Origin: Paenibacillus contaminans
Lineage (GTDB): Bacteria; Bacillota; Bacilli; Paenibacillales; NBRC-103111
DNA length: 64,000 bases
Assembly (NCBI RefSeq): GCF_003285015.1
Contig: NZ_QMFB01000020.1
Coordinates: forward strand, 1 to 64,000
Direction of reading: 5' to 3'
The notes under the pieces are model-generated. The model was not told the DNA's origin. It ran no database searches and saw nothing but the letters and a program-made list of their open reading frames with translations. Below are positions 42,431 to 51,872 of the stretch, one piece after another (positions within the stretch are counted from its first letter, which is position 1; each line of letters opens with the position of its first letter). Both the position numbers and the translations under genes were made by a program.

Positions 42431-44730
42431 TCACGACTTCAACCGTATCGCGTACCGCTTCCCGATCTGCGTGCCGAACCGGATGGCCGAGCCCCTGTCA
42501 ATCTCCGTCACACTGGCCGTGTTCCCTTCCTCGCTTGCAAAAAGAACCTTCTCCCCGCGCACAACGCATGTTCCGCCGCTTATAGAAAGGATCGAGGCTT
42601 GCACAAGCTGGCGGTTTTTCCATTCGATATCGACCTCGAAGCCGCCTCTCGCCCGCAAACCGCGAACACGTCCGCTCGGCCATGCCTTCGGCAGCGCCGG
42701 CAGCAAGCGGATTTCTCCGCCGTGGGATTGCAGCAGCATCTCGGCGACAGCCGCCGCTCCTCCGAAATTGGCATCGATCTGAAAAGGCGGATGATCGCCG
42801 AACAAATTCGGATGCACCGAATGGCGCAGCAGCGCCGAAAGATTGTCGTATGCCTGCTCGCTGTCGGCAAGCCGCGCCCAAAACAGGATGATCCAGGCTC
42901 TGCTCCATCCCGTATGTCCGCCTCCATGCTGCAGCCTGCGCTCCAGCGTGATTCTGGCCGCCTCGGCAAGCGCCGGAGTGCCGCCGGGCGTAAATTGTTC
43001 GCCGGGATAAAGGCCGAACAGATGCGAAATATGGCGATGCCCGGGCTCCGGTTCGTCGTAATCGACGGACCACTCCATCAGCTGGCCATGCCTGCCGATA
43101 TTCGGCTCTGGAAGCCTTCCTCTCGCTCCCTCCAATTCCGCGCGGAATTCCGCATCGGCCTCCAGCAGCCGGCTAGCTTCGATGCAGGCATCGAACAGGG
43201 CGAACAAAATTTGCGTGTCCATCGAAGGGCCGACGCACAGCCAGCCGATATTGCCGTTCGGCAGCCGGTAGCTGTTTTCCGGCGACAGCGACGGCGCCGT
43301 CACGAGGCGGCCTTGCTCGTCCTCCACCATAAAATCGAGGAAAAACTCCGCAGCCTCCTTCAACACCGGATACGCCCGATCCGCCAAAAAAGCGCGATCG
43401 CATCCGTATTGATAATGCTCCCACAGATGCAAGGCGAGCCACGCCCCTCCCATCGGCCAAAAAACGGCGGGAATGTAGGTGCCCTGTATCGCCGTATCCG
43501 CCCACAGGTCGGAGGCGTGATGAGCGACGAAGCCTCGTGCGCCGTATACGGTCTTGGCCGTAATTCTGCCGTTGTCCCTCAGCCGTTCCGTATAATCGAA
43601 CAAAGGCATGTGACATTCGGCAAGGTTGCCGACCTCCGCAGGCCAATAATTCATCTGCAGATTGATGTTGAGATGGTAATCCGCCTCCCACGGCGGGGTA
43701 TGGCTTTCGTTCCAAATTCCTTGCAAATTCGCCGGAAGAGCGCCCGGTCTTGAGCTCGCCATAAGCAAATACCGGCCGTATTGGAAAAACAGCGCCTCCA
43801 GCCCCCGGTCCTGCCCGCCTTCGCGTACAAGCCGAAGCCGTTCGTCCGTCGGAAGCGCCTCCAATTCCCCGCTGCGCGGATCGTCCAGCTCCAGCTCGAC
43901 TCTCCCGAATAAGGAACGGTGATCCTCGATATGGTCCCGTAGCAAAACCGCATAACCTTTGCCTGCTGCGGCTTCAGCTTGCTCAAGGCACTTGCGCTTC
44001 GGATTCCCGTGCCGGAACGTCGTTTGCGCAGCCAAAAAAAGCGTGACCGTGTCTGCGCCCTCCACGGATATATAGCTGCCGTATCCTTTTACGCTTCCGC
44101 CCTCGGCTTCCACCTTCAGCACGGCGCAATAAGCGACCCCGTCCGGACCGCATTGGCCTTCCATAGACAATGTATTTTCCTGAACCCGTTCGATCATGCC
44201 GTCAAATGGCCGCCTGCCCAAGCTCGCGGTAAACGTCAAACGCCCCGGCGTTCCTGCCGTCAACCGGATCGTCATCACTTGATCCGCAGCGCTGACGAAT
44301 ACTTCTTGCGGTATTGCGTTTCGCAAGCTTCGAACGTTACGGATGCAACACCCGTTTCCATATCGAGCTCCCGCACGTAATTCCGCACCTCGCCGTCCAG
44401 TCCTTCAAACATAAGCTCCAAATCGCCCAAGGTCTGATACGGCGCAAAATGCTGCGGAACCGACGTCATCGTCAAACGGGCGAGCTTTTCCACCTCCTTC
44501 GGCTTACCTTCAAACAACAGACGGCGAACTTCTTCGAGATGCAGGGCCGCTTCGGGATTGTCCCGTTTTTTCGGTCCCCCGTACCAAACGGAATCTTCGT
44601 TGAGCTGGATACGTTCCACGGCAACCTTGCCGAAGACCATCCCGCCCAGCCTGCCGTTGCCGACCGGCAGCGCCTGTACCCACTGCTTGGCTGGTTTCGT
44701 ATACGAAAGCTTGGCGCGCGTGTTGATCAT
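42431..44730 (-). pseudogene. GH95 glycosidase gene with one frameshift
   Basis: Two frames (44730-44275 and 44326-42431) together encode a GH95-type alpha-L-fucosidase/galactosidase of about 766 residues, the usual length. The first starts 'KPAKQWVQALPVGNGRLGGM' and runs out of frame after 'ETQYRK'; the second resumes 'EVFVSAADQVMTIRL'. One missing base near 44305 explains the break. The core shows 'NLQGIWNESHTPPWEADYHL', 'NINLQMNYWPAEVGNLAECH' and 'GGGHTGWSRAWIILFWARL', all typical of GH95. No signal peptide, so intracellular, removing terminal fucose or galactose from pectin or xyloglucan fragments. AAGGGGG precedes the ATG. Confidence 0.82.
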
Positions 44731-44858
44731 GTCAAAACCCCCTTGAAGTTATCGGTAACTTTGAGTGTACGCGCACCTTGCCGATTTGTTAATCGGAAAA
44801 TATGTTCGGTTTTTCGGAGCAATAAGAAATGCCCTCCACGCCTCGGTTTGAGACGCCC

Positions 44859-44897
44859 CAAAAAAACAAAACAACCGGCGCAGCTGCATCCGGTTGT
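44859..44897 (-). terminator. Terminator of the sigma-VOC operon
   Basis: ACAACCGG (44871-44878) pairs with CCGGTTGT (44890-44897). On the minus strand TTTTGTTTTTTT follows. It lies 31 bases after the last VOC gene. Confidence 0.8.
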
Positions 44898-44927
44898 ATG
44901 TAATAAATTCGCGTTACCCTTTACCAA

Positions 44928-45353
44928 TTAACCGAACACAATGATGTAACCGTCCGGGTCTTGAATATATAAATTTTTAAAATGCATGCCGTTGTCATGC
45001 GTCGACTCGATCGGCCCCAGTATAATGTTGGCTCCGTTCGTTCTCATTTCTTCTACGAGCAAATCAAATTCATTGTAGTCGACATGAACAAAGGTATCCC
45101 AGCCGAGTTCGGGACCTTTCCAGTCGGTCGGATACGTATCGCGTTTCGCAGAAGCGGCATTCGGCCGGACATCGCCCGGATTCTGGGCTTGCTGAAGAAT
45201 CAATTTCATACCGCCTCTATTGGCGTGCCCCCAACCGCTCGTCTCGCAGCCAAGCACATCGCGATAATAAGCAAGCGACTTTTCCAGGTCCGATACGAGT
45301 CTTACCTGTAAGCCGTCGTAAAATGCCGCTTTCTTTTTGCTTTCGCCATCCAT
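44928..45353 (-). CDS. VOC family protein
   Basis: A 141-residue VOC protein: 'LQVRLVSDLEKSLAYYRDVL' and 'FVHVDYNEFDLLVEEMRTNG', ending 'KNLYIQDPDGYIIVFG'. The final strand has V-F in place of the usual metal-binding Glu, so a ligand-binding role is possible. Ribosome site AAGGGGTG. Third gene of a probable operon headed by the sigma-VOC fusion, after a 77-base gap, and followed by a strong terminator. Confidence 0.85.
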   Translation of the reverse strand: MDGESKKKAAFYDGLQVRLVSDLEKSLAYYRDVLGCETSGWGHANRGGMKLILQQAQNPGDVRPNAASAKRDTYPTDWKGPELGWDTFVHVDYNEFDLLVEEMRTNGANIILGPIESTHDNGMHFKNLYIQDPDGYIIVFG

Positions 45354-45430
45354 GAATAGGACACCCCTTCGATCGATTTAGTTGACTTTACTTGCCGATA
45401 TCGCCCGTTTTGTCACCCATGTCCCACCCG

Positions 45431-45856
45431 CTACCGCTGCCAAACGTTGAATTTGTTTCCGTCCGGATCTTTAAAACGGAACTGCAGCCCACAGCCCCCG
45501 TAATCCGTAACCGGCTCGACCTGCGCTCCGTTCTCCCGCAGCGACTCGTGAAGCGCCACGATATCCTCCGTTTCGAAGGTTAAGGAAAACATCTCGAAGT
45601 TTTCCCCTTCCCAGCAGTCGGTCGTGAAGTTGGCGTTCGGCCTGTCCTTCGATTCGATAAGAAACAACCACTGCCCGCTGCCCATGATCAAAATACCGCC
45701 GTCGGGCCTGAACGCCCTCAGCCCCAAAACCCGCATATACCATTCCTTCGCCCGTTCTAAATCGGCCACCGGAATGTAATTGCAATGCACGCCTTTCAAT
45801 AGCGGCTTCATTTCCTTCTTGGCCGAATGGGTCTGTTCTGCAGACATTTCGCTCAT
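45431..45856 (-). CDS. VOC family protein related to the fused sensor domain
   Basis: A 141-residue VOC protein. Its core 'CNYIPVADLERAKEWYMRVL', 'ILIMGSGQWLFLIES' and 'QFRFKDPDGNKFNVW' closely parallels the VOC domain at the C terminus of the sigma factor encoded just upstream ('YYIPVSDRTRATDWFVGRFG', 'YLLLPSGHVLFLIQ'), so the two descend from one domain. AGGAGG seven bases before the ATG and a 60-base gap to the sigma gene indicate co-transcription. Enzyme or ligand-binding partner; substrate unknown. Confidence 0.86.
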   Translation of the reverse strand: MSEMSAEQTHSAKKEMKPLLKGVHCNYIPVADLERAKEWYMRVLGLRAFRPDGGILIMGSGQWLFLIESKDRPNANFTTDCWEGENFEMFSLTFETEDIVALHESLRENGAQVEPVTDYGGCGLQFRFKDPDGNKFNVWQR

Positions 45857-45916
45857 ACGAAAACCTCCTAAAGTATATTTCGATATATAGACGAACGAAT
45901 ACGGGGAACCCCGTCG

Positions 45917-46903
45917 TCACTTAACATTATTTTTTTCGGATACGACACCGAACCGGTTGCCGTCCAAATCGTAAAAGCAGAAGCTTTCGCCCGCGTTCCC
46001 GGTTTGTTCTCCTTTTTCCACCCTTATCCCCTGCTCCTTCAGAGCCTCGTAAAGAGCCGCAGAATCCTCCGCTTGAAAAATGAGCACAGGCAAATCTGAG
46101 CTTGTCAACGAAGCAAGCACCGGTTGATTCACCTGAATCAGGAACAAAACGTGACCGGAAGGAAGCAGCAGATACCCGTTATGATCCAAAGCCAAACCGA
46201 AACGACCGACGAACCAGTCCGTCGCTCTCGTCCGATCCGATACCGGAATGTAATATTGTCCCGCCTGCTTGATAATGCGCTCGACAACTTTGCCGACCAG
46301 CTTCTCCACAGCTTCGCGGTTTCCAAAATGCGCCGCCCATGCCGCCAAATAATTCTCTTTCAGCAGCTTGCGGTTTCTGCGAAGCCGGCTTTCCACCGAG
46401 CTGACGGATACGTGCAGCTCTTGCGCGATTTCGGGCATGGACATCTCGCTTATGTAGTACGATAACAGGATCGTTCTGTTCCTATCGTCCAGTTTGGCCA
46501 GCGCTTCCCAAACATCGAGACGCAGCTCGCTTTGCAGCACCCTTTCTTCGATCGAAGCATCGGAACGATCGGCGATAAGCTTGTCACGCAGCCGCAAATC
46601 CCGATTTTGCTTCCGCTTCAAATCGATGCTGAGCCGGGTAGCGATCGCATACAGCCAGCTCCCGAATTTATCGGGCTGCTTCAAATCAGGCAGCGCCCGG
46701 AACGCCTTCACAAATGCTTCTTGCGCAATATCCTGCGCGAGATGATAGTCCCGCAGCACGCCATAGGCTACCGCACAGACCGCATTCGTGTATAGGTCGA
46801 CCAAGTCGGCGAACGCTTCGACATCCCCGCCGGAGGCTGACTGGACAAGCTTGATTTCCGTCCGAATCGCATTTTCCTCCTTTGAACGAAGCAGCACAAC
46901 CAT
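45917..46903 (-). CDS. ECF sigma factor with C-terminal VOC domain
   Basis: A 328-residue fusion. Residues 25-95 form sigma region 2 ('DYHLAQDIAQEAFVKAFRAL', 'KFGSWLYAIATRLSIDLKRK') and 128-180 region 4 ('LDDRNRTILLSYYISEMSMP', 'EIAQELHVSVSSVESRLRRN'). After a 35-residue linker, 215-323 is a VOC/glyoxalase fold ('YYIPVSDRTRATDWFVGRFG', 'FCFYDLDGNRFGVV'). No anti-sigma gene is adjacent; the VOC domain may sense a ligand and control activity, as C-terminal extensions do in other ECF groups. The next two genes encode stand-alone VOC proteins. The ATG at 46903 has no ribosome site; AAAGGAGG lies at codons 7-10, eight bases before an ATT, so the true start may be there. Confidence 0.85.
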   Translation of the reverse strand: MVVLLRSKEENAIRTEIKLVQSASGGDVEAFADLVDLYTNAVCAVAYGVLRDYHLAQDIAQEAFVKAFRALPDLKQPDKFGSWLYAIATRLSIDLKRKQNRDLRLRDKLIADRSDASIEERVLQSELRLDVWEALAKLDDRNRTILLSYYISEMSMPEIAQELHVSVSSVESRLRRNRKLLKENYLAAWAAHFGNREAVEKLVGKVVERIIKQAGQYYIPVSDRTRATDWFVGRFGLALDHNGYLLLPSGHVLFLIQVNQPVLASLTSSDLPVLIFQAEDSAALYEALKEQGIRVEKGEQTGNAGESFCFYDLDGNRFGVVSEKNNVK

Positions 46904-46949
46904 TTCATGATATTACCAATTCTACTTGACATTTCATTCGGTGTATACG

Positions 46950-46975
46950 CCAAAAAGGAGCTGCGCAACAGCTCC
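46950..46975 (-). terminator. Terminator of the SDR gene
   Basis: GGAGCTG (46957-46963) pairs with CAGCTCC (46969-46975) around a 5-base loop; on the minus strand TTTTT follows. It separates the SDR gene from the sigma-VOC operon. Confidence 0.85.
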
Positions 46976-47001
46976 CGCACGAAACGTTCCGCTATGAAAA
47001 T

Positions 47002-47901
47002 TCAGGTTTCCGTCATGATGCCGCCGTTGACGTGAAGTACCTGGCCCGTTACGAAGGATGAATCCTCGGACGCCAAATAGATGTATGCCGGCGCCAGCTC
47101 GAACGGCTGGCCGGCGCGCTTCATCGGCGTTTCCAAGCCGAACGTTTTGACGTATTCCGCCGAATAGCTGGAGACGATAAGCGGGGTCCAAATAGGCCCC
47201 GGCGCCACGGCGTTGACCCGTATGCCCTTATCCGCCAATTGGAGAGACAAGGAACGGGTGAAAGATACGATCGCGCCTTTGGTCGAAGAATAGTCGACAA
47301 GCAAAGGAGCGCCCGCATAAGCGGTTACCGATGCCGTCGATATAATGGTGCTGCCCGGCCGCAAATAAGGAAGCGCCGCTCTCGTCATGTAAAACATCGG
47401 AAAAATGTTAGTCCGATACGTATTCTCGAGCTGTTCATCGGAAATATCCAAAATGCTTTCTTGCGGGAACTGAACGCCTTGATTTAGAACGAGTACGTCA
47501 AGCTTCCCGTAACATGCCAATGTTCTTCTTACCGCTTCGGCGGAAAAACCGGGATGCCGCAAATCACCTTCGATCAGTAGGCAGCGGCGCCCGTACTGCT
47601 CCACCATCTGCTTGGTCGCTTCTGCATCTACGCGTTCGTATAAGTAAACGATCGCCACATCCGCCCCCTCTTTGGCGAAGCCGATCGCGACCGCACGGCC
47701 GATCCCGCTGTCGCCTCCGGTGATGATGGCGATTTTCCCGGCCATTTTGCCGCTTCCCTTGTATGCCGGATTATCCGATATCGGTAAAGGGTTCATCAAA
47801 TACTCCAAGCCGGGCTGCACATTCTGATGCTGCGGCGGGAACGTGACCGGCACCTGCCGGCAGCGGGTCTCGTAACCGTAATACGGGTACATGGGAATCA
47901 C
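47002..47901 (-). CDS. SDR family oxidoreductase (general stress type)
   Basis: A 299-residue short-chain dehydrogenase. Cofactor motif 'IAIITGGDSGIGRAVAIGFA' (T-G-x-x-x-G-I-G), 'NQGVQFPQESILDIS', active Ser in 'STIISTASVTAYAG', Y-x-x-x-K in 'DYSSTKGAIVSFTRSL', and 'AVAPGPIWTPL'. The N-terminal extension rich in Pro and Gln ('FPPQHQNVQPGLEYLMNPLP') marks the group of Bacillus stress-related SDRs such as YhdF/YdaD. The GTG at 47901 lies seven bases after AAAGGAGG and is preferred. Single-gene unit with its own terminator. Confidence 0.88.
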   Translation of the reverse strand: MIPMYPYYGYETRCRQVPVTFPPQHQNVQPGLEYLMNPLPISDNPAYKGSGKMAGKIAIITGGDSGIGRAVAIGFAKEGADVAIVYLYERVDAEATKQMVEQYGRRCLLIEGDLRHPGFSAEAVRRTLACYGKLDVLVLNQGVQFPQESILDISDEQLENTYRTNIFPMFYMTRAALPYLRPGSTIISTASVTAYAGAPLLVDYSSTKGAIVSFTRSLSLQLADKGIRVNAVAPGPIWTPLIVSSYSAEYVKTFGLETPMKRAGQPFELAPAYIYLASEDSSFVTGQVLHVNGGIMTET

Positions 47902-48099
47902 TGCGAATCCTCCTTTGCTTCCGAACAAAAGCAGGTTATTCGCCCAGTTCCCGATTGGTGCCGGCGCAGCGTACTTTTTCGGAGGCGAATGTATACAGAC
48001 AGCCGGGCCCGCAGCAGCCCGCCAGCCTCAAAAGCACAACCTGCGACCGACATCACCGGAATATGAAAATGGGGCTTCCCCCGTTGCCGCCAACTAGTC

Positions 48100-48460
48100 C
48101 GCCATCAAGTCTAAAACTAGGGAGTGATGACCTGCTTACGAAAGCAAACATGGATATCGTAGTGGTTATGCACGAACCGTGCGATTAGTGGAGGAAACCT
48201 TATTGTTCATGAGGCTGTCCTCACTATTTCGCAGGTAACATGCTCGTTCTCGCCCATCAGTGAGGCAAACGCCACTATCAATTTCGTTTGACTCACTAAT
48301 AGTTGCATTTGCCTCATTACCTCAACAAAACACGGGTTTTCGATTTGAAATAGTGAGGTTTGCCTCACGAATAGCAATCTTTTCCTCATTATGAGGGCCA
48401 CTGTCCGTTGCATGATCAAGTGCTTACATCTTTAAAATCTATAGTATTAGAGTTGAAATG
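48100..48460 (-). repeat. Dispersed hairpin-rich repeat, copy R3
   Basis: An inverted copy of the element at 1134-1434, nearly identical over 300 bases including both ends (ACTTGATGGCG and GAGGGCC). The flank to 48460 also shares TTTCAACTCTAATACTATA with copy R2. It lies between the SDR gene and the glycosyltransferase genes. The stretch 47902-48099 shows no gene. Confidence 0.75.
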
Positions 48461-48490
48461 TTACTAGCGTTTTTTCAACGTCCGGCCCCG

Positions 48491-50803
48491 CTACAATTTA
48501 GGCGCCCACAATCCCGAAAAGCGGCTTTCCGGAATGCAGATGTAATCATGCAAAAAGCCGGGCGGATCTTCCTCGTCGTATGACCGGACTTCGCCGCTCC
48601 ACGGCTGGATTTTATAAATGCGGTAGCCATCGAGAAAAACCAGAAGCTCCGGAAGCATCCTCTTGGCGTCGTCATGCAGCTCGAACGCGACGACCGGCCG
48701 CGAAAGGCGGATGATGTCCCGGGCGCCGGCAAGCACGCGGAGTTCGTTGCCCTGCGTATCGATCTTCATGACGCTGACGCGCGACTTGTCGGCCTCCGGC
48801 AGCTGGCTGTCGAGTGTCGCCAGCTCCACTTCCGCGACCCGGTAGGAAGGCCCCAGATTGGCGTACGCGTCGATCGCGGACATTCCCCGGTTATAGCAAT
48901 CGTCCGTCTGCATATGAAAAGAAACGCGCCCGTTCGAATCGCCGACGGCGAGCTCGCGGACGAAAAGCCGCTCGAACCCGTTCAACGATTTGTTGCGTTC
49001 AAGCTGACGGAAAATGTCCGGATGCGGCTCGAAGCATATGCACGTTGCATCGGGATATAAGCCGGCGATGTACAAGGCGTGGTAACCGATATTCGCCCCG
49101 ACGTCCAGGAAGATCCCGCCGACTTGGACGAACCGGCTCAGCATCCGCGCCAGCTGCGGCTCCCAGCCGCCCTCCCGGATGATCGTTTCCTCGAGGAAGC
49201 CGGGCAATTCGAGCGTCATGCGGAACATGCCGCCGCGGACGTTCGTCAGCTCGACTGTTTCTTCCGTCCTGCTTGAGGCCGCCGAAGGAGCCGGCGACAA
49301 TAGGCGCTTGAGCAGGCTTTTATTATGAATGACATGCTCGTTGTCGGGAACCAACTGCCGGGCAAGCTCGTTTTGACGGTAGGCTTCTTCATAATTGTTC
49401 TGGCGGTAATGACAGATACACAACTGCACGTAGGGGAGCCACGTCCAGCATGCCTCGTAATAGAGAGCCCCCGGCTTAGCGGGCTTTTCCAGGCGGACGG
49501 CGAGCGAGTACCAAAATATCGCTTTGTCCAGCTCCTGCAGCTGCAGATGCTGGAAGCCGAGCCGGCAGCAAAATTCGGCCCGCGGCGTATCGTACCGGAA
49601 AGAACGCAGAGCGTATGCCCGCTCCCGAGCCGTGTCCCCGTTCCGATAGCAAAGGTCGGCCGCCCGCTCGCATACGGTTATTTTCATTTCATCGCCGATA
49701 TCGGACGAACGAAGCATCCGCTCGCAAGCCTCCAAAGCTTGCTCGAGGTTTTCCTCCTCTAGTTTAGGCTGCCGTTCGGCATCCGCCGCAGTCGGCTCGG
49801 CTTCGGCTGCCGAAGTCGGGACGCTCCAAAGCTCTTCGTAGACGGACACATACCGGTCCGCCATAAGAGCGGTAGTAAATTGCCCGGCCACATAGTCCCT
49901 AAGCGTTCCGGGATCGGGATAACAGCCTGCCTCAGCTTTGGCGGCCATTTCCTCCGCCGAGCCGCAAACGAGCTCCGGAAATCCGGCCAGCACCTCGGGG
50001 ACAGCGCCGTTTGCCAGCGCAAGCACGGGCGTGCCGCACGCCAGCGCTTCCACCATGACGAGTCCGAACGGCTCCTCCCACGATGTGGGGAACAGCATGC
50101 ACTCGGCGTCGGCCAGCAAACTCAGCCGCTCCTCGCCTCCGACTTCGCCGACATAGCTTACATTCGGATTTTTCGCAAGACGCGGAGCCACTTCCTTCTC
50201 GTAATAAGTATTGTTGAATACAGGGCCGGCGATAATGAGCCGTTTGCCGGATTTTTCGGCGATGTCAAGCGCGTGCACGATTCCTTTATGCCAGTTGAGT
50301 ACGCCCATAAACAGCAAGTAGGATTGTTTGTTCTCTTGAAAAGGATAGGCTTGCACATCGATGCCGTTATATACGAAGCGTCCCTCGTTCCGCCCGATAA
50401 CGGCCAACGCCCTGCGGCTTAAGTAAACCGGATGGTCGACCGGATTTTTCAAGCTGTCGTGAATCGAGCAGACGGTCGGGATGGGTAATTTTTTTCGCCC
50501 GATGACGGAATGATGGGTATGATCGTGGATCAGATCGACGCCGTCGGGCATCGTCCTTTCCACAAACGACGCGATCGCCTGCGGATCGGAGCCTTCGTGC
50601 TCGTAAGGGACCAGCTTCGCGCTCGTTTCGCTGCCCGCCCGGGCATATAAATAAACGTCGAAGCCGCGGGCTGCCAGCTCTTCCGTCAATCCGTGCACCA
50701 TCCGCTCGATGCCGCCGTACAGACGGGGAGGCACCGGGTAAAAATCCGGCGCGACTTGAACGATACGTTTCGGCATTTCCGGTCTAACTAGGAGGGAAGA
50801 CAT
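48491..50803 (-). CDS. GT4 glycosyltransferase - TPR - FkbM methyltransferase fusion
   Basis: A 770-residue three-part enzyme. Residues 10-330 are a GT-B glycosyltransferase of family 4 type ('PPRLYGGIERMVHGLTEELA', 'LIHDHTHHSV', 'FPTSWEEPFGLVMVEALACG'). Residues 350-510 are a TPR-like block ('PRAEFCCRLGFQHLQLQELD', 'CWTWLPYVQLCICHYRQNNY'). Residues 540-770 are an FkbM-type SAM methyltransferase ('FLDVGANIGYHALYIAGLYP', 'FEPHPDIFRQLERNKSLNG', 'VMKIDTQGNELRVLAGA'). It could add a sugar and cap it with O-methyl. Start ATG 50803 after AAGGAG; it overlaps the GT2 gene by 20 bases. Gene order with the collagen-like protein points to glycosylation of that protein. Confidence 0.85.
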   Translation of the reverse strand: MSSLLVRPEMPKRIVQVAPDFYPVPPRLYGGIERMVHGLTEELAARGFDVYLYARAGSETSAKLVPYEHEGSDPQAIASFVERTMPDGVDLIHDHTHHSVIGRKKLPIPTVCSIHDSLKNPVDHPVYLSRRALAVIGRNEGRFVYNGIDVQAYPFQENKQSYLLFMGVLNWHKGIVHALDIAEKSGKRLIIAGPVFNNTYYEKEVAPRLAKNPNVSYVGEVGGEERLSLLADAECMLFPTSWEEPFGLVMVEALACGTPVLALANGAVPEVLAGFPELVCGSAEEMAAKAEAGCYPDPGTLRDYVAGQFTTALMADRYVSVYEELWSVPTSAAEAEPTAADAERQPKLEEENLEQALEACERMLRSSDIGDEMKITVCERAADLCYRNGDTARERAYALRSFRYDTPRAEFCCRLGFQHLQLQELDKAIFWYSLAVRLEKPAKPGALYYEACWTWLPYVQLCICHYRQNNYEEAYRQNELARQLVPDNEHVIHNKSLLKRLLSPAPSAASSRTEETVELTNVRGGMFRMTLELPGFLEETIIREGGWEPQLARMLSRFVQVGGIFLDVGANIGYHALYIAGLYPDATCICFEPHPDIFRQLERNKSLNGFERLFVRELAVGDSNGRVSFHMQTDDCYNRGMSAIDAYANLGPSYRVAEVELATLDSQLPEADKSRVSVMKIDTQGNELRVLAGARDIIRLSRPVVAFELHDDAKRMLPELLVFLDGYRIYKIQPWSGEVRSYDEEDPPGFLHDYICIPESRFSGLWAPKL

Positions 50804-51872
50804 GGGGAAAAGCTCCTTCCAGCAGCGCTTTATTGGATAAGACGGCGGGATCGTCCGGCCGATAAGCCCGCGCTTTTTCATTGTGGCGGTACGCTTCGGG
50901 GTAATCGCCCAGCCGATAGTAGCATATGCACAACTGGATGTGAGGGAGCCAGGTCCAGCAAGCGTCGTTGAAAAATCCCCAGCTTTGCTCCGGCTTGCGA
51001 AGCTCCGTCGCCAGCTTATACCAATAAACGGCTTGCGTCAGCCTGTTTTCCTGCAAAAAGCGGTAACCGAGCCGGCAGCAAAACTCCGCTCGCGGAATAT
51101 CGTAAGCAAACGAATGGAGCGCCCAGCGCAGCGCTTCTTCGTCGTCTCCCTCAGCTTCGCAAATGTCGGCGAGCCTGCCGCACGAAGTCAGAAGATCTTC
51201 GCTCCAGCCGTCGTTTTTCTCGATGAGCTCGCGGTAGATCGCGGCCGCTTTCTCGTAATGCCGGTTATCCGTCAGCTCGTTGGCGTAATAGAACCGGTCG
51301 CGGGAGGTAAGCGTTTCCCCGTTTTCCAGCTTCCGCTCGAAAATCGCAAGATTGCGGCCGCCTTGCCGATGGCGGCGCTTATGCGTGACTACGATGCCGC
51401 TGTCTTCGATCTTCCCGCTTACGGCTAAATATTCGTGAACGGCGCCATGCCACCGAAAGCCGTTCTCCCGTTTAATCAGTCTGTTCCGCCTCAGACTTAC
51501 CGTCACGCGGCCGTATTCGTCGAAGGCATAATGGTAAATCATCGTGACGGAATCGACATCGGGGGAAAGCGTTTGTTTGAGTTCAAGCAGCTTGCCGCGG
51601 TCCTCCTCCAGCAGCACGTCGTCGGCATCCAGCCAAAGGATGTGCGAGCAGGAGGCGTAACGGAACGATTCATTGCGCGCGGCGGCGAAGTCGTCGATCC
51701 ACGCGAATCTGTAAATCCGGTCCGTATAGGAACGGACAATCGACTCGGTCGAATCGGTCGAGCCGGTGTCCAAGACGACGATTTCGTCAACGAGACCGCG
51801 GACAGATGCGAGACAATCGCCGATCGTGTCCTCCGCGTTTTTGACGATCATGCACAAGCTTATAGTAATCAT
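50784..51872 (-). CDS. GT2 glycosyltransferase with C-terminal TPR block
   Basis: A 362-residue enzyme: GT-A family 2 domain at 1-220 ('ITISLCMIVKNAEDTIGDCL', 'EIVVLDTGSTDSTESIV', 'HILWLDADDVLLEED' with the D-x-D metal motif, 'GFRWHGAVHEYL') and a TPR-like tail ('PRAEFCCRLGYRFLQENRLT', 'CWTWLPHIQLCICYYRLGDY') that is homologous to the middle block of the next protein. It probably transfers the first sugar to a protein acceptor. ATG at 51872 with TGGAGGATCC upstream, directly behind the collagen-like gene; the longer frame is not needed. Confidence 0.87.
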   Translation of the reverse strand: MITISLCMIVKNAEDTIGDCLASVRGLVDEIVVLDTGSTDSTESIVRSYTDRIYRFAWIDDFAAARNESFRYASCSHILWLDADDVLLEEDRGKLLELKQTLSPDVDSVTMIYHYAFDEYGRVTVSLRRNRLIKRENGFRWHGAVHEYLAVSGKIEDSGIVVTHKRRHRQGGRNLAIFERKLENGETLTSRDRFYYANELTDNRHYEKAAAIYRELIEKNDGWSEDLLTSCGRLADICEAEGDDEEALRWALHSFAYDIPRAEFCCRLGYRFLQENRLTQAVYWYKLATELRKPEQSWGFFNDACWTWLPHIQLCICYYRLGDYPEAYRHNEKARAYRPDDPAVLSNKALLEGAFPHVFPPS

